From NCBI GenBank assembly GCA_021785935.1, contig JAJYOG010000002.1, positions 1 to 64,000 on the forward strand: a stretch of 64,000 bases of DNA, written 5' to 3'. The number at the start of each line of letters is the position of its first letter. Position 1 is the first letter of the stretch. A program made the translations under genes and the position numbers. This document shows, in pieces, positions 8,526 to 18,288 of the stretch. The notes below the pieces were generated by a model, which saw only the letters and a program-made list of their open reading frames with translations, had not been told where the DNA came from and ran no database searches. The DNA comes from Actinomycetes bacterium. GTDB taxonomy: Bacteria; Actinomycetota; Thermoleophilia; BMS3ABIN01.

Positions 8526-9659
8526 TTAAGCTGCCAGAACTTCCGTGTATAACTTTTCAGTTTGCTCAGCAATTCTGTCCCAATCGTTCGCGATTTGCAC
8601 ATGCTTGCGGCCAGCCGCAGCCTTGTGCTTGAGTTCCCCAAGGTCACCAAGGTTAAGCACCAGTTTCCTGGCAAGATCCTCTGCGTCACCGGCGCGATAA
8701 AGAGCGCCGAACTCACCTTCTTTTAAGACTTCACGCGACGGTCCGATATCGCTCGCAAGCACGGGCACACCCAGTGATAACATTTCCAGCACGACGATCG
8801 GCAGCCCTTCCAGCAACGACGGCAGGACGAAAAGCCCGGCGTGCCCGGACAGCTGCCTGAGAAGCTCGCCTTCCACATTGCCGGTAAAGATCATCCGGCC
8901 GGAAGATCCGGACGGCGCCTGCGCCAGGCGCTTCAGACTATCCACATAATCATCCGAGTGGCTGGACCCGCCCGCGATTACCAGAGGCAGGTCGATACCA
9001 TCAGCTTCAGATGCTTGCCAATAGGCCTTTATCAGATCGTGGCAACCTTTCTCCGGCACCAATCTTCCCAAAAAGAGGATGTACCGGCCTGCCTCCAGGC
9101 CCAAAGCTTCGATCAAACGAGACGATCGTGGCGGCGGTCCCATCACAACCCCATTGGGGATGTAATCCGTAACGCGTCCGTAACGCTCGCGAAAATACAT
9201 CTGCAGATCGCGGGAAACAACAATCGTCCGCTTGGGAAAGCCTACCGATGCCCTCTCGCCTGCTTTTAAAACAGCTCGGCCGACGCGTCCCCACTTTTCC
9301 CGCTGCCAGTCAAGTGCATGCACGGTGGCCACGGCCTTTTCACCCCTGAAGCCAGGCATGAAACTAAACAAGGACGGTCCGATCGCATGATAGTGCACAA
9401 TGTCAAAATCTTCCCTCAGTGCGGTTAAGGATGCCGCCGCGGTATGCACGAAGGCATCCAGGCCCTTCTGGTTTACTGTCGGGGCGCCCCGTAAAAAAAC
9501 GCCTTTGTAAAAACCTCTGGCCGGCGTATACCATCCACGCACAAAGACTGTTACCTCATGGCCGCGGCCCGCCAGCCTCGGATAAAGTTCTTCACAATGC
9601 CGCTCGATGCCGCCAAACCGCGCCGGCATCCCCTTGGTTCCGATTACCGCAATCCTCAT
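8526..9659 (-). CDS. GT4-family glycosyltransferase
   Basis: IGTKGMPARFGGIERHCEELYPRLAGRGHEVTVF; LFLGRLVPEKG; PSLLEGLPIVVLEMLSLGVPVLASDIG. Confidence 0.92.
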   Translation of the reverse strand: MRIAVIGTKGMPARFGGIERHCEELYPRLAGRGHEVTVFVRGWYTPARGFYKGVFLRGAPTVNQKGLDAFVHTAAASLTALREDFDIVHYHAIGPSLFSFMPGFRGEKAVATVHALDWQREKWGRVGRAVLKAGERASVGFPKRTIVVSRDLQMYFRERYGRVTDYIPNGVVMGPPPRSSRLIEALGLEAGRYILFLGRLVPEKGCHDLIKAYWQASEADGIDLPLVIAGGSSHSDDYVDSLKRLAQAPSGSSGRMIFTGNVEGELLRQLSGHAGLFVLPSLLEGLPIVVLEMLSLGVPVLASDIGPSREVLKEGEFGALYRAGDAEDLARKLVLNLGDLGELKHKAAAGRKHVQIANDWDRIAEQTEKLYTEVLAA

Positions 9660-10762
9660 AGAACCGGTTTGCCCAGATGTGCTTTGGCCTTGCCGGCCAA
9701 AACCCAGCCTGCCACCTTGATGGAATTACCTTTCATCGCCGAGCGTGCGGTGCACACCATCCAGCAACCCATCTGGCAGGCCGCAACGCTCTCACGCGCT
9801 TTCACGGCTGTTTCGGAATCCCATATCTCTTCGAAAGAGGCGTCGCGCAGATTTCCCAGGGGGAGGTCCAAGACATTACATGCATAAATGGTACCAGCGG
9901 GGCTTAAAAAAAAGAAGTCATCGGCAGCGCGGCAGGAGAGCGGCCGCCCACCGCCACCAGCGAAACGATTGAGACCACGGTTGAAATAAGCCCGCGCCCA
10001 CCGTTTGGGCGAGTAGGTAACAAGCTCCTCGGAGGCTACCCTGCCCAACTGTTGCCGCAGATCGTTCCTGGCTGCCGGTCTTAATCCTGTTCCCTGAAAA
10101 TAATGGTCGGATCCCTGAGCAACAGCTGAGGTGAACTCAAGTCCCAGCCGGCGCGACAGCTTATAGACATCGTAGTAATCCTTGACGTTCTCATCAACTA
10201 TCGTAAATGCCAGCCGCAGATTAGCCATCCCGTCTTCCCGCAAACCCTTGATCGTCGTGAGAGCGCGTTCGAAAGCGCCATCGATACCACGAATGCGGTC
10301 ATGAGTCTTTCCCATCCCATCAATGGAGATACCGATGCCGATGTTGGGGCTGATCTCCCGAATGCGAGCCATATCCTCGCGCATTCTTTTTTCCGGGATG
10401 AGAGCGTTGGTGGAGATAATAATCTCGGCCTTCGGGCAGGCCTTGACTATCTGCCCGACCATGTCAGGCAGATCGCGCCGGAGAAAAGGCTCTCCCCCAC
10501 TGATATTGATATATCTCAGTGAGTCGGGGAGCTTGTCCACCAGGTCGATTTCGAGATCTCCGGCATCTTTTGTCTGCCAGATGTTGCACATCAGGCACCG
10601 GGCGTTACAGCGATAGGTTACAGCGATTACGGCGTCGTATGGGAGACTGATTTCTAGGTCCTTTTTACTTGCTGATACGTGGACATGATTTTGGTGTAGT
10701 GCGCATCCGGAGAATATTCGGTTTCGATCAGGCCGCGTGCCGCCAGGCCCATTTTGCGGCAT
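9656..10762 (-). CDS. Radical SAM/SPASM-like protein
   Basis: YRCNARCLMCNIW (CxxxCxxC), INISGGEPFLR, C-terminal Cys cluster; true start uncertain because the ORF overlaps the upstream gene by ~109 nt. Confidence 0.9.
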   Translation of the reverse strand: MPQNGPGGTRPDRNRIFSGCALHQNHVHVSASKKDLEISLPYDAVIAVTYRCNARCLMCNIWQTKDAGDLEIDLVDKLPDSLRYINISGGEPFLRRDLPDMVGQIVKACPKAEIIISTNALIPEKRMREDMARIREISPNIGIGISIDGMGKTHDRIRGIDGAFERALTTIKGLREDGMANLRLAFTIVDENVKDYYDVYKLSRRLGLEFTSAVAQGSDHYFQGTGLRPAARNDLRQQLGRVASEELVTYSPKRWARAYFNRGLNRFAGGGGRPLSCRAADDFFFLSPAGTIYACNVLDLPLGNLRDASFEEIWDSETAVKARESVAACQMGCWMVCTARSAMKGNSIKVAGWVLAGKAKAHLGKPVL

Positions 10763-11889
10763 AGCTCAGGTTCCCGCCACAACCGTCTGATTGCCTCACG
10801 CAGGTCTTGCTCGTCACCTGGTTCGGCCAGCAGGCCAGTTTCCCCTTCCCTGACCATTTCCGGGATGCCGCCGATGCGGCTGGCAACCGCTGGCTTCCCG
10901 CATCCAAAAGCTTCCAGGACGGACATGGGCGAGTTCTCGTACCAGATCGATGGGGTGCAGATGAAACGCGATCCCTGGATCAGGCGCCGCAATTCGTTTT
11001 CAGATTTAAATCCCACAAATTCGATGTTTTTAGCGCCAAGCTCGCGCGCGACCTGTCTCACGGATGCATCGAGCATGCCGGCTCCCGCGATTTTTAACGT
11101 GATGTCCGGCAACCCGGCCATAGCGCGGATAAGGGTTTCGACCCCTTTTTCGCTTGATAGCCTCCCCGAGAACAGCACATAGGAGCCGTCGCCTACTATT
11201 TCACCGGGGGTCCAGCGCTCGAGGTCGACAAAGTTAGGTATTACCGTTACCTGTTCAGGCGGCAGGCCTCTCGCCAGCAGCTTGTCCGCAACGAAGCGGC
11301 TGGGTGCGATAAAGCGGTCGACCCGGCCAGTATATGCCTTGGTGATATCGTGGAAAAACATTTCCACCGCGCAAAGCGCGCTGGCCGCACGCGAACCGTG
11401 CACACAACGGCCGCTGATACAGCTGGCGTAATGCAGTGAACGGCACTTCTCGCACACCTGTCCGTCGTTGTAGAAGCGAAGGGCTGGACAAAGCAGCTTG
11501 TAATCGTGGATGGTCATGACCGTGCCGATGCCACGGTCTACGAGCGGTTTTAATATTGAAGGTGAAAGATGGTGATAAATATTGTGCAGATGGGCGACGT
11601 CGGGAGTGGAGAGATCCGTCAGGATGGCGATCCGGCTGGCTGCTTCCCGGGATGACAGAATCCGCTTGGCAATGCCAATTCGTTTCATGATCGACATGCG
11701 GTAGGGGTCGGAAAGCTCCACCGGCGAGACGAACAGCGTCGAAAAGCGGCTCGGTTCATTGGCGGGGTCCTCCATGGCGAAGGGGATGATTTCATGGCCG
11801 CGGTCACTCAACATGCGCGAAAGCTCAAACACATAGCGCTCGCTGCCGCCACGCACGCGCCAAAACTTGTTGACCTGCATTATCTTCAT
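10654..11889 (-). CDS. GT4-family glycosyltransferase
   Basis: MKIMQVNKFWRVRGGSERYVFELSRMLSDRGHE; LFSGRLSSEKGVETLIRAM; E-x7-E motif region. Confidence 0.92.
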   Translation of the reverse strand: MKIMQVNKFWRVRGGSERYVFELSRMLSDRGHEIIPFAMEDPANEPSRFSTLFVSPVELSDPYRMSIMKRIGIAKRILSSREAASRIAILTDLSTPDVAHLHNIYHHLSPSILKPLVDRGIGTVMTIHDYKLLCPALRFYNDGQVCEKCRSLHYASCISGRCVHGSRAASALCAVEMFFHDITKAYTGRVDRFIAPSRFVADKLLARGLPPEQVTVIPNFVDLERWTPGEIVGDGSYVLFSGRLSSEKGVETLIRAMAGLPDITLKIAGAGMLDASVRQVARELGAKNIEFVGFKSENELRRLIQGSRFICTPSIWYENSPMSVLEAFGCGKPAVASRIGGIPEMVREGETGLLAEPGDEQDLREAIRRLWREPELCRKMGLAARGLIETEYSPDAHYTKIMSTYQQVKRT

Positions 11890-13041
11890 TTAAGCCTCGT
11901 TATCATTACCCGTTATCAAACCGTAAATATCTCTCGTCTGTAATGCTATTGCCTTCCATGAGTGCCGCTCCCTGGCGGCTGTCCAGCCCTGGGAAAAACG
12001 GTGGCGGATTTCCTGATCTCCCGCGAGCCGGGCCATCGCCGTCCTTAGGGCCGGTTCATCACCGGGCGGGACCATGAGACCGGTGACGCCATCCTCAATG
12101 ACATCCGCCATACCGCCAACATTCGTCGCCACGACGGGCAAATCGAAACCCATGGCCAGATGCGCGATGCCGCTCGTGGAGGATTCGCGATACGGCAGCA
12201 CAACCGCGTCCGCGGCGCGAAAATATAACTGGACATCCTCCACCGGGACATGCCCGGGAATGAGTTTGACCCTATCTCCCAGGCTTTGCCCGGCAATCAG
12301 ACTCGTATACTCTTCGAGCCCGCCACGTTTGGGATTACCGGCAATAATCAATCCGGCTCCGTCGAGCGCGGGAAACCTGCCATCACTGGCAGCCATTGCC
12401 CGTAATGCCAGATCAATCCCTTTATGGGAATCGATGCGCCCGAAAATTAAAAACCAGAACTGCTCCTGCCTGAGACCCAGCCGCCGGAGCGCCTCCTCCC
12501 GGGTCAACTTCGGATCGGTTGCGAAAAAACCATAGTCGCCGTGTGGAATCACTGCCAGGCGTTCACGTTTGACGCCAAGCGTCCCGCTGAGAAAATTCCG
12601 GCCCCGCTCTGAATGGACAACAACACGATCAAATGCCCGGTAATAGCTCCCGAGCACATGCTTATGATAAAAGCGCTCGTGATGCGGAAGCCAGTCGTGC
12701 GCAGTGCAGACGAGTCCGGTCCCTTTCTTCTTCTGTAATTCTAGCAGTAGCAGCTCCGCGGCGGGAAACTTGAGAAAAGACTGGTAATGAACGATATCCG
12801 GCCTCTGCCGCCGGTAAAGATTCCAAAAGCTGCTCATATCGGCAGGATATCGGCGGCTGCGGTGAAAGATCTTGATAATGGGGAATTCCGCCGGCATGAA
12901 GTCGAGTTCATAATTGGCGTTTGTCACCAGGGTGATATCCGCTCCTTCCTCGGTGAGAGCCCGCGCCAGACAATAGCTGTAATGGGTGAGGCCGCTGTTG
13001 CCGGTGAATACGGTTATCCAGATTTTAGGATATAGTGTCAT
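11890..13041 (-). CDS. GT4-family glycosyltransferase
   Basis: GNSGLTHYSYCLARALTEEGADITLVTN; IFGRIDSHKGIDLALRAM; GIAHLAMGFDLPVVATNVGG. Confidence 0.92.
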   Translation of the reverse strand: MTLYPKIWITVFTGNSGLTHYSYCLARALTEEGADITLVTNANYELDFMPAEFPIIKIFHRSRRYPADMSSFWNLYRRQRPDIVHYQSFLKFPAAELLLLELQKKKGTGLVCTAHDWLPHHERFYHKHVLGSYYRAFDRVVVHSERGRNFLSGTLGVKRERLAVIPHGDYGFFATDPKLTREEALRRLGLRQEQFWFLIFGRIDSHKGIDLALRAMAASDGRFPALDGAGLIIAGNPKRGGLEEYTSLIAGQSLGDRVKLIPGHVPVEDVQLYFRAADAVVLPYRESSTSGIAHLAMGFDLPVVATNVGGMADVIEDGVTGLMVPPGDEPALRTAMARLAGDQEIRHRFSQGWTAARERHSWKAIALQTRDIYGLITGNDNEA

Positions 13042-14270
13042 CCTGTTTTGATCCCGTCGGTACCGGCTCCAATGCCGGCTCCGGCTACTTCTGTAATCGC
13101 GGCCTCCAGCTTCGCCGCCAGGACCGGCCAGTCATATTTTTCCTCGACCAGCGCGCGAGCGCTTACACGCAGTTTCTGATAGAGCTCGTCGTCCTCGCTC
13201 AGACGTGTGACTGCCCAGGCGAAATCCTGGGGAGAATCGGCAATGAGAAGATGGCGTCCGTCTTCGACTTCGAGACCTTCCGCCCCTTTGGACGTTGAGA
13301 TTACCGGGGTCCCGGCTGCAAATGCTTCCAGAATCTTCAGCCGGGAGCCACCACCGGAGCGCAGCGGCGCCACCATGATCGAATTGGCGCGGTGCCAGGG
13401 ATGAATATCGTCGACATATCCCAGGACTCGAACCGTCGTGCCATTGTCGAGAGACAGAATTTCGGGCGTCGGATCTTTCCCCACTACACTGAAGACCGTG
13501 CCAGGATGCCGATCAGAGACCAGGGGGAAAATCTCGTCGGCAAACCACCTCACCGCGTCAATATTAGCCGGATAGCTCATCAGGCCGACAAAAAGCAGGC
13601 TGTCTCCTGGTCCTTTCGGTGCTGCCGACATCTCGGCGTACTCATCGCAGTCAACGCCATTTTCGACCACACTGACCGGGAGCTTCGGCGCCAGGGCTTT
13701 AAGCCTGGCGGCGTCATTTACGGTAACGGCGGTCGCCCCCTGGACGCGGCGCAAAACCTTCTTTTCATAATGAGCGATCCAGACGGCGCCAATCATCTTG
13801 AACCAACGCCGCGGAATTCTTTCATGGCGCACAAGAGCCTTGGTCAAGTCGCCTTCGATGTTGTGCTCGACAAGAATTTTCGGGCAATCGGCCGCCAGCA
13901 AAAAACGCCCCATGAAAAGATGTTCGCCAAGAGCTACATCGAATCGCTGCTCGTGTTGAAGGTCCTTCAGCGATTTATAGATCGTATTTTCCCAGGAGAG
14001 GATCAGCTCGGGAGGGACTCCCTGCGCCAGCCGCTTGAGATAGGCGGTGATCTTGTCCTCCGGGGATAAAAACGGCTTAAGCGCCACGGTCAGGCCCAGC
14101 CCCGCCTCCGCCAGAGCGCTTTCCTGCTCCAGGCTTGGGGCCATCCTGCTCAGGCAGAACAGATGGACCTCATGCCTTTGCGCCAGTTCGCGGCAAAGAT
14201 TAAAAATGCGAAGCCGCAAACCATCGGCCGTTGGATAGGGAATAACCGGTGCGCATATCAATATTTTCAT
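13038..14270 (-). CDS. GT4-family glycosyltransferase
   Basis: MKILICAPVIPYPTADGLRLRIFNLCRELAQRHEVHLFCLSR; PLRSGGGSRLKILEAFAAGTPVISTSKGAEG; ATGA overlap with the upstream gene fixes the start. Confidence 0.92.
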   Translation of the reverse strand: MKILICAPVIPYPTADGLRLRIFNLCRELAQRHEVHLFCLSRMAPSLEQESALAEAGLGLTVALKPFLSPEDKITAYLKRLAQGVPPELILSWENTIYKSLKDLQHEQRFDVALGEHLFMGRFLLAADCPKILVEHNIEGDLTKALVRHERIPRRWFKMIGAVWIAHYEKKVLRRVQGATAVTVNDAARLKALAPKLPVSVVENGVDCDEYAEMSAAPKGPGDSLLFVGLMSYPANIDAVRWFADEIFPLVSDRHPGTVFSVVGKDPTPEILSLDNGTTVRVLGYVDDIHPWHRANSIMVAPLRSGGGSRLKILEAFAAGTPVISTSKGAEGLEVEDGRHLLIADSPQDFAWAVTRLSEDDELYQKLRVSARALVEEKYDWPVLAAKLEAAITEVAGAGIGAGTDGIKTG

Positions 14271-15280
14271 TCCAGCCACCCGTACCGGTTCTTGCCGAAT
14301 TTGCCGGCGAGATAGTCTGCCAGACCACGCCAGATTGCGAGGATATACCGCCCGGCGCGTTTCCTGTGAGCACGAAGCATGGTGATGGTCTGCATCACCA
14401 CCAGGCGCCAGGCTATCCTGGCAATAGCGAGGGAAACCCTGGATCCACCCAGATTCTTGTGATAAACCTCGAGCAGATTTCTGGTCTGGTAATAATAATA
14501 CACAGGTCGATAAGCGCCACCCATGGAGCGGGATACGCGGTGGCGAATGACAGAAGCAGGCTCATAATAACTGCGATAGCCGGCGCGGCGTGCGCGCAGG
14601 CAAAAATCTACTTCTTCGCAGTACATGAACAGGCGCTCATCGAGCAGCCCCAGGCTTCGAAAGAGCCTGGCGGGCACCAGAAAAAGACAGCCGGTGATGT
14701 AATCGACCGGCCCTGCCTCATTGAATGCCAGAGAGTCTGCCTGATCCTGACCAGTATGGCTGGTAAACCCCGTACGCCTGTCGATAACGCCACCGGCAAA
14801 CCAGATAATCTCACCAGGTTCATCATAAAAAATCTTGCCGCCGGCAACGCCGATGCGCGGTTCACCGGTCTGCCGTGAAGTGTCTGCATCCACCAGATGA
14901 TTGCCCGCAGTCTCCGCCGCAAACCTGGCCACCAGCGGCTCGATGAACCCCGGTTCGACCAGGGTATCGTTATTGAGCAGGCAGATAAAGTCCGCGCCCG
15001 CTTTCAGCGCCTCTCTGATGCCCAGATTGCAGCCACCGGCAAAACCAAGATTATGGGTGGATACAATGTGACTGAACTCCGGGAACTCCCGCCGCAGGCG
15101 GTCTCCCGATCCGTCGGTGCTGCCGTTATCGACCAGTGTCACGGACAGATCCGGCCAGGTAGCCGCTTTCAGGCTCCGCAGGCAATCGGCGGTATCACTG
15201 TAGGAATTGTAGGCGACGATGACGACCCATACAGATCCGGTCTGAGGTTCAGCCTGAGACTTTACCTGCCCACTCATCAT
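14267..15280 (-). CDS. GT2-family glycosyltransferase (rhamnosyltransferase-like)
   Basis: VVIVAYNSYSDTADCLRSLKAATWPDLSVTLVDNGSTDGSGD; FICLLNNDTLVEPGFI. Confidence 0.92.
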   Translation of the reverse strand: MMSGQVKSQAEPQTGSVWVVIVAYNSYSDTADCLRSLKAATWPDLSVTLVDNGSTDGSGDRLRREFPEFSHIVSTHNLGFAGGCNLGIREALKAGADFICLLNNDTLVEPGFIEPLVARFAAETAGNHLVDADTSRQTGEPRIGVAGGKIFYDEPGEIIWFAGGVIDRRTGFTSHTGQDQADSLAFNEAGPVDYITGCLFLVPARLFRSLGLLDERLFMYCEEVDFCLRARRAGYRSYYEPASVIRHRVSRSMGGAYRPVYYYYQTRNLLEVYHKNLGGSRVSLAIARIAWRLVVMQTITMLRAHRKRAGRYILAIWRGLADYLAGKFGKNRYGWLE

Positions 15281-16719
15281 TCGCTAGCTTTCAGCCGGCG
15301 GAAATAACCAAGGTCATCCTGGGAAATGACCCTAAAGAGAATGAGCGAGGCGGGATAAAGGACCAAACAGGCGATCGCCGCCAGAATCACGGAGTAACTC
15401 CACACAAGCAGTACGGCGCCAAAAACGGCGCCGGCTACCAAGCTGGTCAAACCAAATACCTCGATGATTCTTACGTGACCCAGGAAATGCGCGGTGAACC
15501 CGTAGAAAAGAACGAAACTGAAGAGCTCGGAGCAAAGCGTGGTGGCCGCGGCGCCCATGACACCATAGCGCGGAATCAGTATCAGGTTAAGTCCGACATT
15601 TACCGCCAACGAAGCCAGCGACCATTTCGCCATGCGCTTCTGCAATTCGATGGAAATAAAAAGATTGCCGAACAGAACACAACCAACCATGAAGGGCAGA
15701 GTTACTCCCAGCACCATAAGTACATTGATAGCCGGCTCATACTCGGCCGGAAGCAAGGTCTCGACGATCGGCCTTGCCAGAACGGCCGTCAGTATCGCAA
15801 CCCCTAATCCCGCTACCCAGATGTACTTCATTGCCTTTTCAAACAAGCGGGCCAGGCTGTCTTTTGATTCATGGAACATCCGGGACATAAGAGGCAGAAG
15901 CGACTGCACCGCTAACCAGCCGAACATGACCGGCACTTCAAAAAGCTTGTACACGGCTGCATACCAGCCAACCTCAGCTTCGGTTCTGAAAGCTCCCAGA
16001 ATCAGGACATCCACCTTGTAGTAAGCGACACTCACCAGCTGCCAGTAGAGCACGGGAAACGACTCCCGGGCCATGCCGAACAGACCGGCGCGATTAATAC
16101 GCCAGGCGCCGCCGCCCCGATCGGTTCTTTTGACGAGACGCCTGTAAATGGTAAAAGAATAACCGAACCGGACCACATTGGCGGCTAGATAAACTTCAGT
16201 CATGGCTATAACGCCGCCGCCGCCAAAAACCGCAAGAGCACCAACAGTCGTCAGCACCAGTGAAAAGATCACGTCCGCAAGAGCGCTAAGATCCATGCGC
16301 TCGTACCCCTGCAGGGCGGCTTCAACCGCCGTCGAAAGCGATGTCGGGATGATGGCTAAGGTTGCGATTGTGAGCGGCAGAGCAAAGTCAGTCTCGATCT
16401 GCGACGCCAGGACAACAGCCGCAACGCCGGCGGTGACGAAAACAGTTGTCGCTGCCCGGATTAAAAGTGTGGCGCCCAGTAGCGAGTTCGACTCGCCGCG
16501 CCGCCGGCTTACTTCCCGGATAAGGATATTGGCCGTACCAAAATCGGCTGCCATGCCGGCCATCATGACTATGACTATGATCAGCGAGTAACGGCCGTAG
16601 CCGGCATCCGCCAGGCGGCGCGCCAGCACCAGATTGAGAGCCAGGCCCAGAAGGCGGCTAACCGCCTGATAGGCAAAAAGATACGAGATGTTCCTGGCTA
16701 CGCGCCGGACAACGTTCAT
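15277..16719 (-). CDS. Wzx-like oligosaccharide flippase
   Basis: NISYLFAYQAVSRLLGLALNLVLARRLADAGYGRYSLIIVIVMM; ~12 TM helices; ATGA overlaps with neighbours. Confidence 0.92.
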   Translation of the reverse strand: MNVVRRVARNISYLFAYQAVSRLLGLALNLVLARRLADAGYGRYSLIIVIVMMAGMAADFGTANILIREVSRRRGESNSLLGATLLIRAATTVFVTAGVAAVVLASQIETDFALPLTIATLAIIPTSLSTAVEAALQGYERMDLSALADVIFSLVLTTVGALAVFGGGGVIAMTEVYLAANVVRFGYSFTIYRRLVKRTDRGGGAWRINRAGLFGMARESFPVLYWQLVSVAYYKVDVLILGAFRTEAEVGWYAAVYKLFEVPVMFGWLAVQSLLPLMSRMFHESKDSLARLFEKAMKYIWVAGLGVAILTAVLARPIVETLLPAEYEPAINVLMVLGVTLPFMVGCVLFGNLFISIELQKRMAKWSLASLAVNVGLNLILIPRYGVMGAAATTLCSELFSFVLFYGFTAHFLGHVRIIEVFGLTSLVAGAVFGAVLLVWSYSVILAAIACLVLYPASLILFRVISQDDLGYFRRLKASE

Positions 16720-18260
16720 GAAAGGGCGGAATCCCGGCGCCGTTCCGAAAGAATAATCGCCTCGATCAAGCCAAGGATCATTGCCACCGCCGGCACGGTA
16801 GCATAATCATAGAATTTTGGCGCCGCGAAATTCGCCGCAATCATAGTTACTACCGCGAAAGCAAGGCCGATTAGCGCCGCCTGCAACATGGGATCCGTGA
16901 TCCGCTTCCAGTTGAAAGCGCTCCGGACAAGAGCCGTAACCATGATTGCCAGAAAAGCTCCCAGACCAATTATCCCATAGTAAGTCCAGAACCAGATGTA
17001 GGTATCATGGATGTACCACCTGAGGTTATCGAGCAGTCCTGGGACCGGCGGCCGGTAGTACTCGTCGAGGCCGATGCCAAACAGGGGCGCCCCCCTGATG
17101 CTCTCCCAGGCGTAATTCTGCTCGATCTGACGGCTGGTCAGACTCTGTGATTCCAAAGACTGCGAGGATAGGGCCGTGCCGAAGCGCACTGTAGCCGCAT
17201 CGATGTATTTTTGCGTCGAGCCGGTGAAAGCCGCGAGCAGCGCCAGCACCATGATAGTCACAGCCACGACCGTCAACAGCTTGATCCGCACGTTCTTGCG
17301 GTTCAGCAGCATCACCAGAACCAGCAAACCCCCCATGGGAAGGATATAACTGCGATTGAACTCGAGGATCATCCCCGCAAGCATCACCAGCGTGAAGGGG
17401 ACGTAAAAAGCCAGCCGCTTCCAGGTCCATGACTGGAGAACCATAAACATGATCCCCGTCCAGAAGCAGGCGAGAACGATTGTTCCCCCGGGCGATCTCA
17501 ATCTTTGCACGGACACGTCAACAAACGGTGTCTCCGTTGCCAGCGGTTCCGAAAGCGATATATACGTCCAGATGCCCCAATGAGGAAAAATCAGCTGCAG
17601 CAAGATTCGAACCATCGTGAAAATGCCGAGCGCATACATCACCCTGACCATCCAGCGGACCCTGTCGCGCGTATCGAGCAGGAGCAGTACGGGAATAAAC
17701 AGGAGATAAAAAGTGAGGCTGCGATTGAAATTGTACATCGAGGAGATGGTGCTGAATTCAAACCGGCGCTCGATCATGATCGCCAGCGCCTTGATCAGAA
17801 CCACAGCGAAAAAGATGGTGAAGGCAATCATCTGCGGTGATGAAAAAAGCCGGGTGAAGATGCCGATGCCCGGGTTCCGGCGAGACCAGGAAATCAGCGA
17901 AGCCGCAACGATTAAAAAGAGCAGTATTTCCTGAGCGTAATAGACAAAATTTGTGTTGACATACGAGCCAAGAAATTCAGGCGCCAGAATCGTCGACATG
18001 AAAGCGATGATCAGCACAAGGCCCCAGCGCGGCCACTTGATGACCGACCAGAATAAGGCGGCGCCGGCGATAACTACCACTATCATTTTGAAATCGTAGG
18101 CGGCGGATATGTAGCCAACCAAAACCGCGAGGATTAAAACGGCAGCGATAATCCACTGCAACTGCCGCCTCGGAAGCCGCCGCGGCAGCGCGCCATACAG
18201 ACCCTCGCCTGCTTGTGGGGTACTACCCGGCAATCCTGATGTCCCGATCTGATTCTTCAT
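16716..18260 (-). CDS. O-antigen ligase/polymerase-like membrane protein
   Basis: Polytopic, with GAPLFGIGLDEYYR...IHDTYIWFWTYYGIIGLGAFLAIM near the C-terminus. Confidence 0.85.
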   Translation of the reverse strand: MKNQIGTSGLPGSTPQAGEGLYGALPRRLPRRQLQWIIAAVLILAVLVGYISAAYDFKMIVVVIAGAALFWSVIKWPRWGLVLIIAFMSTILAPEFLGSYVNTNFVYYAQEILLFLIVAASLISWSRRNPGIGIFTRLFSSPQMIAFTIFFAVVLIKALAIMIERRFEFSTISSMYNFNRSLTFYLLFIPVLLLLDTRDRVRWMVRVMYALGIFTMVRILLQLIFPHWGIWTYISLSEPLATETPFVDVSVQRLRSPGGTIVLACFWTGIMFMVLQSWTWKRLAFYVPFTLVMLAGMILEFNRSYILPMGGLLVLVMLLNRKNVRIKLLTVVAVTIMVLALLAAFTGSTQKYIDAATVRFGTALSSQSLESQSLTSRQIEQNYAWESIRGAPLFGIGLDEYYRPPVPGLLDNLRWYIHDTYIWFWTYYGIIGLGAFLAIMVTALVRSAFNWKRITDPMLQAALIGLAFAVVTMIAANFAAPKFYDYATVPAVAMILGLIEAIILSERRRDSALS

Positions 18261-18288
18261 TTTCCGGCATTATGCATTCCTGTCCAGT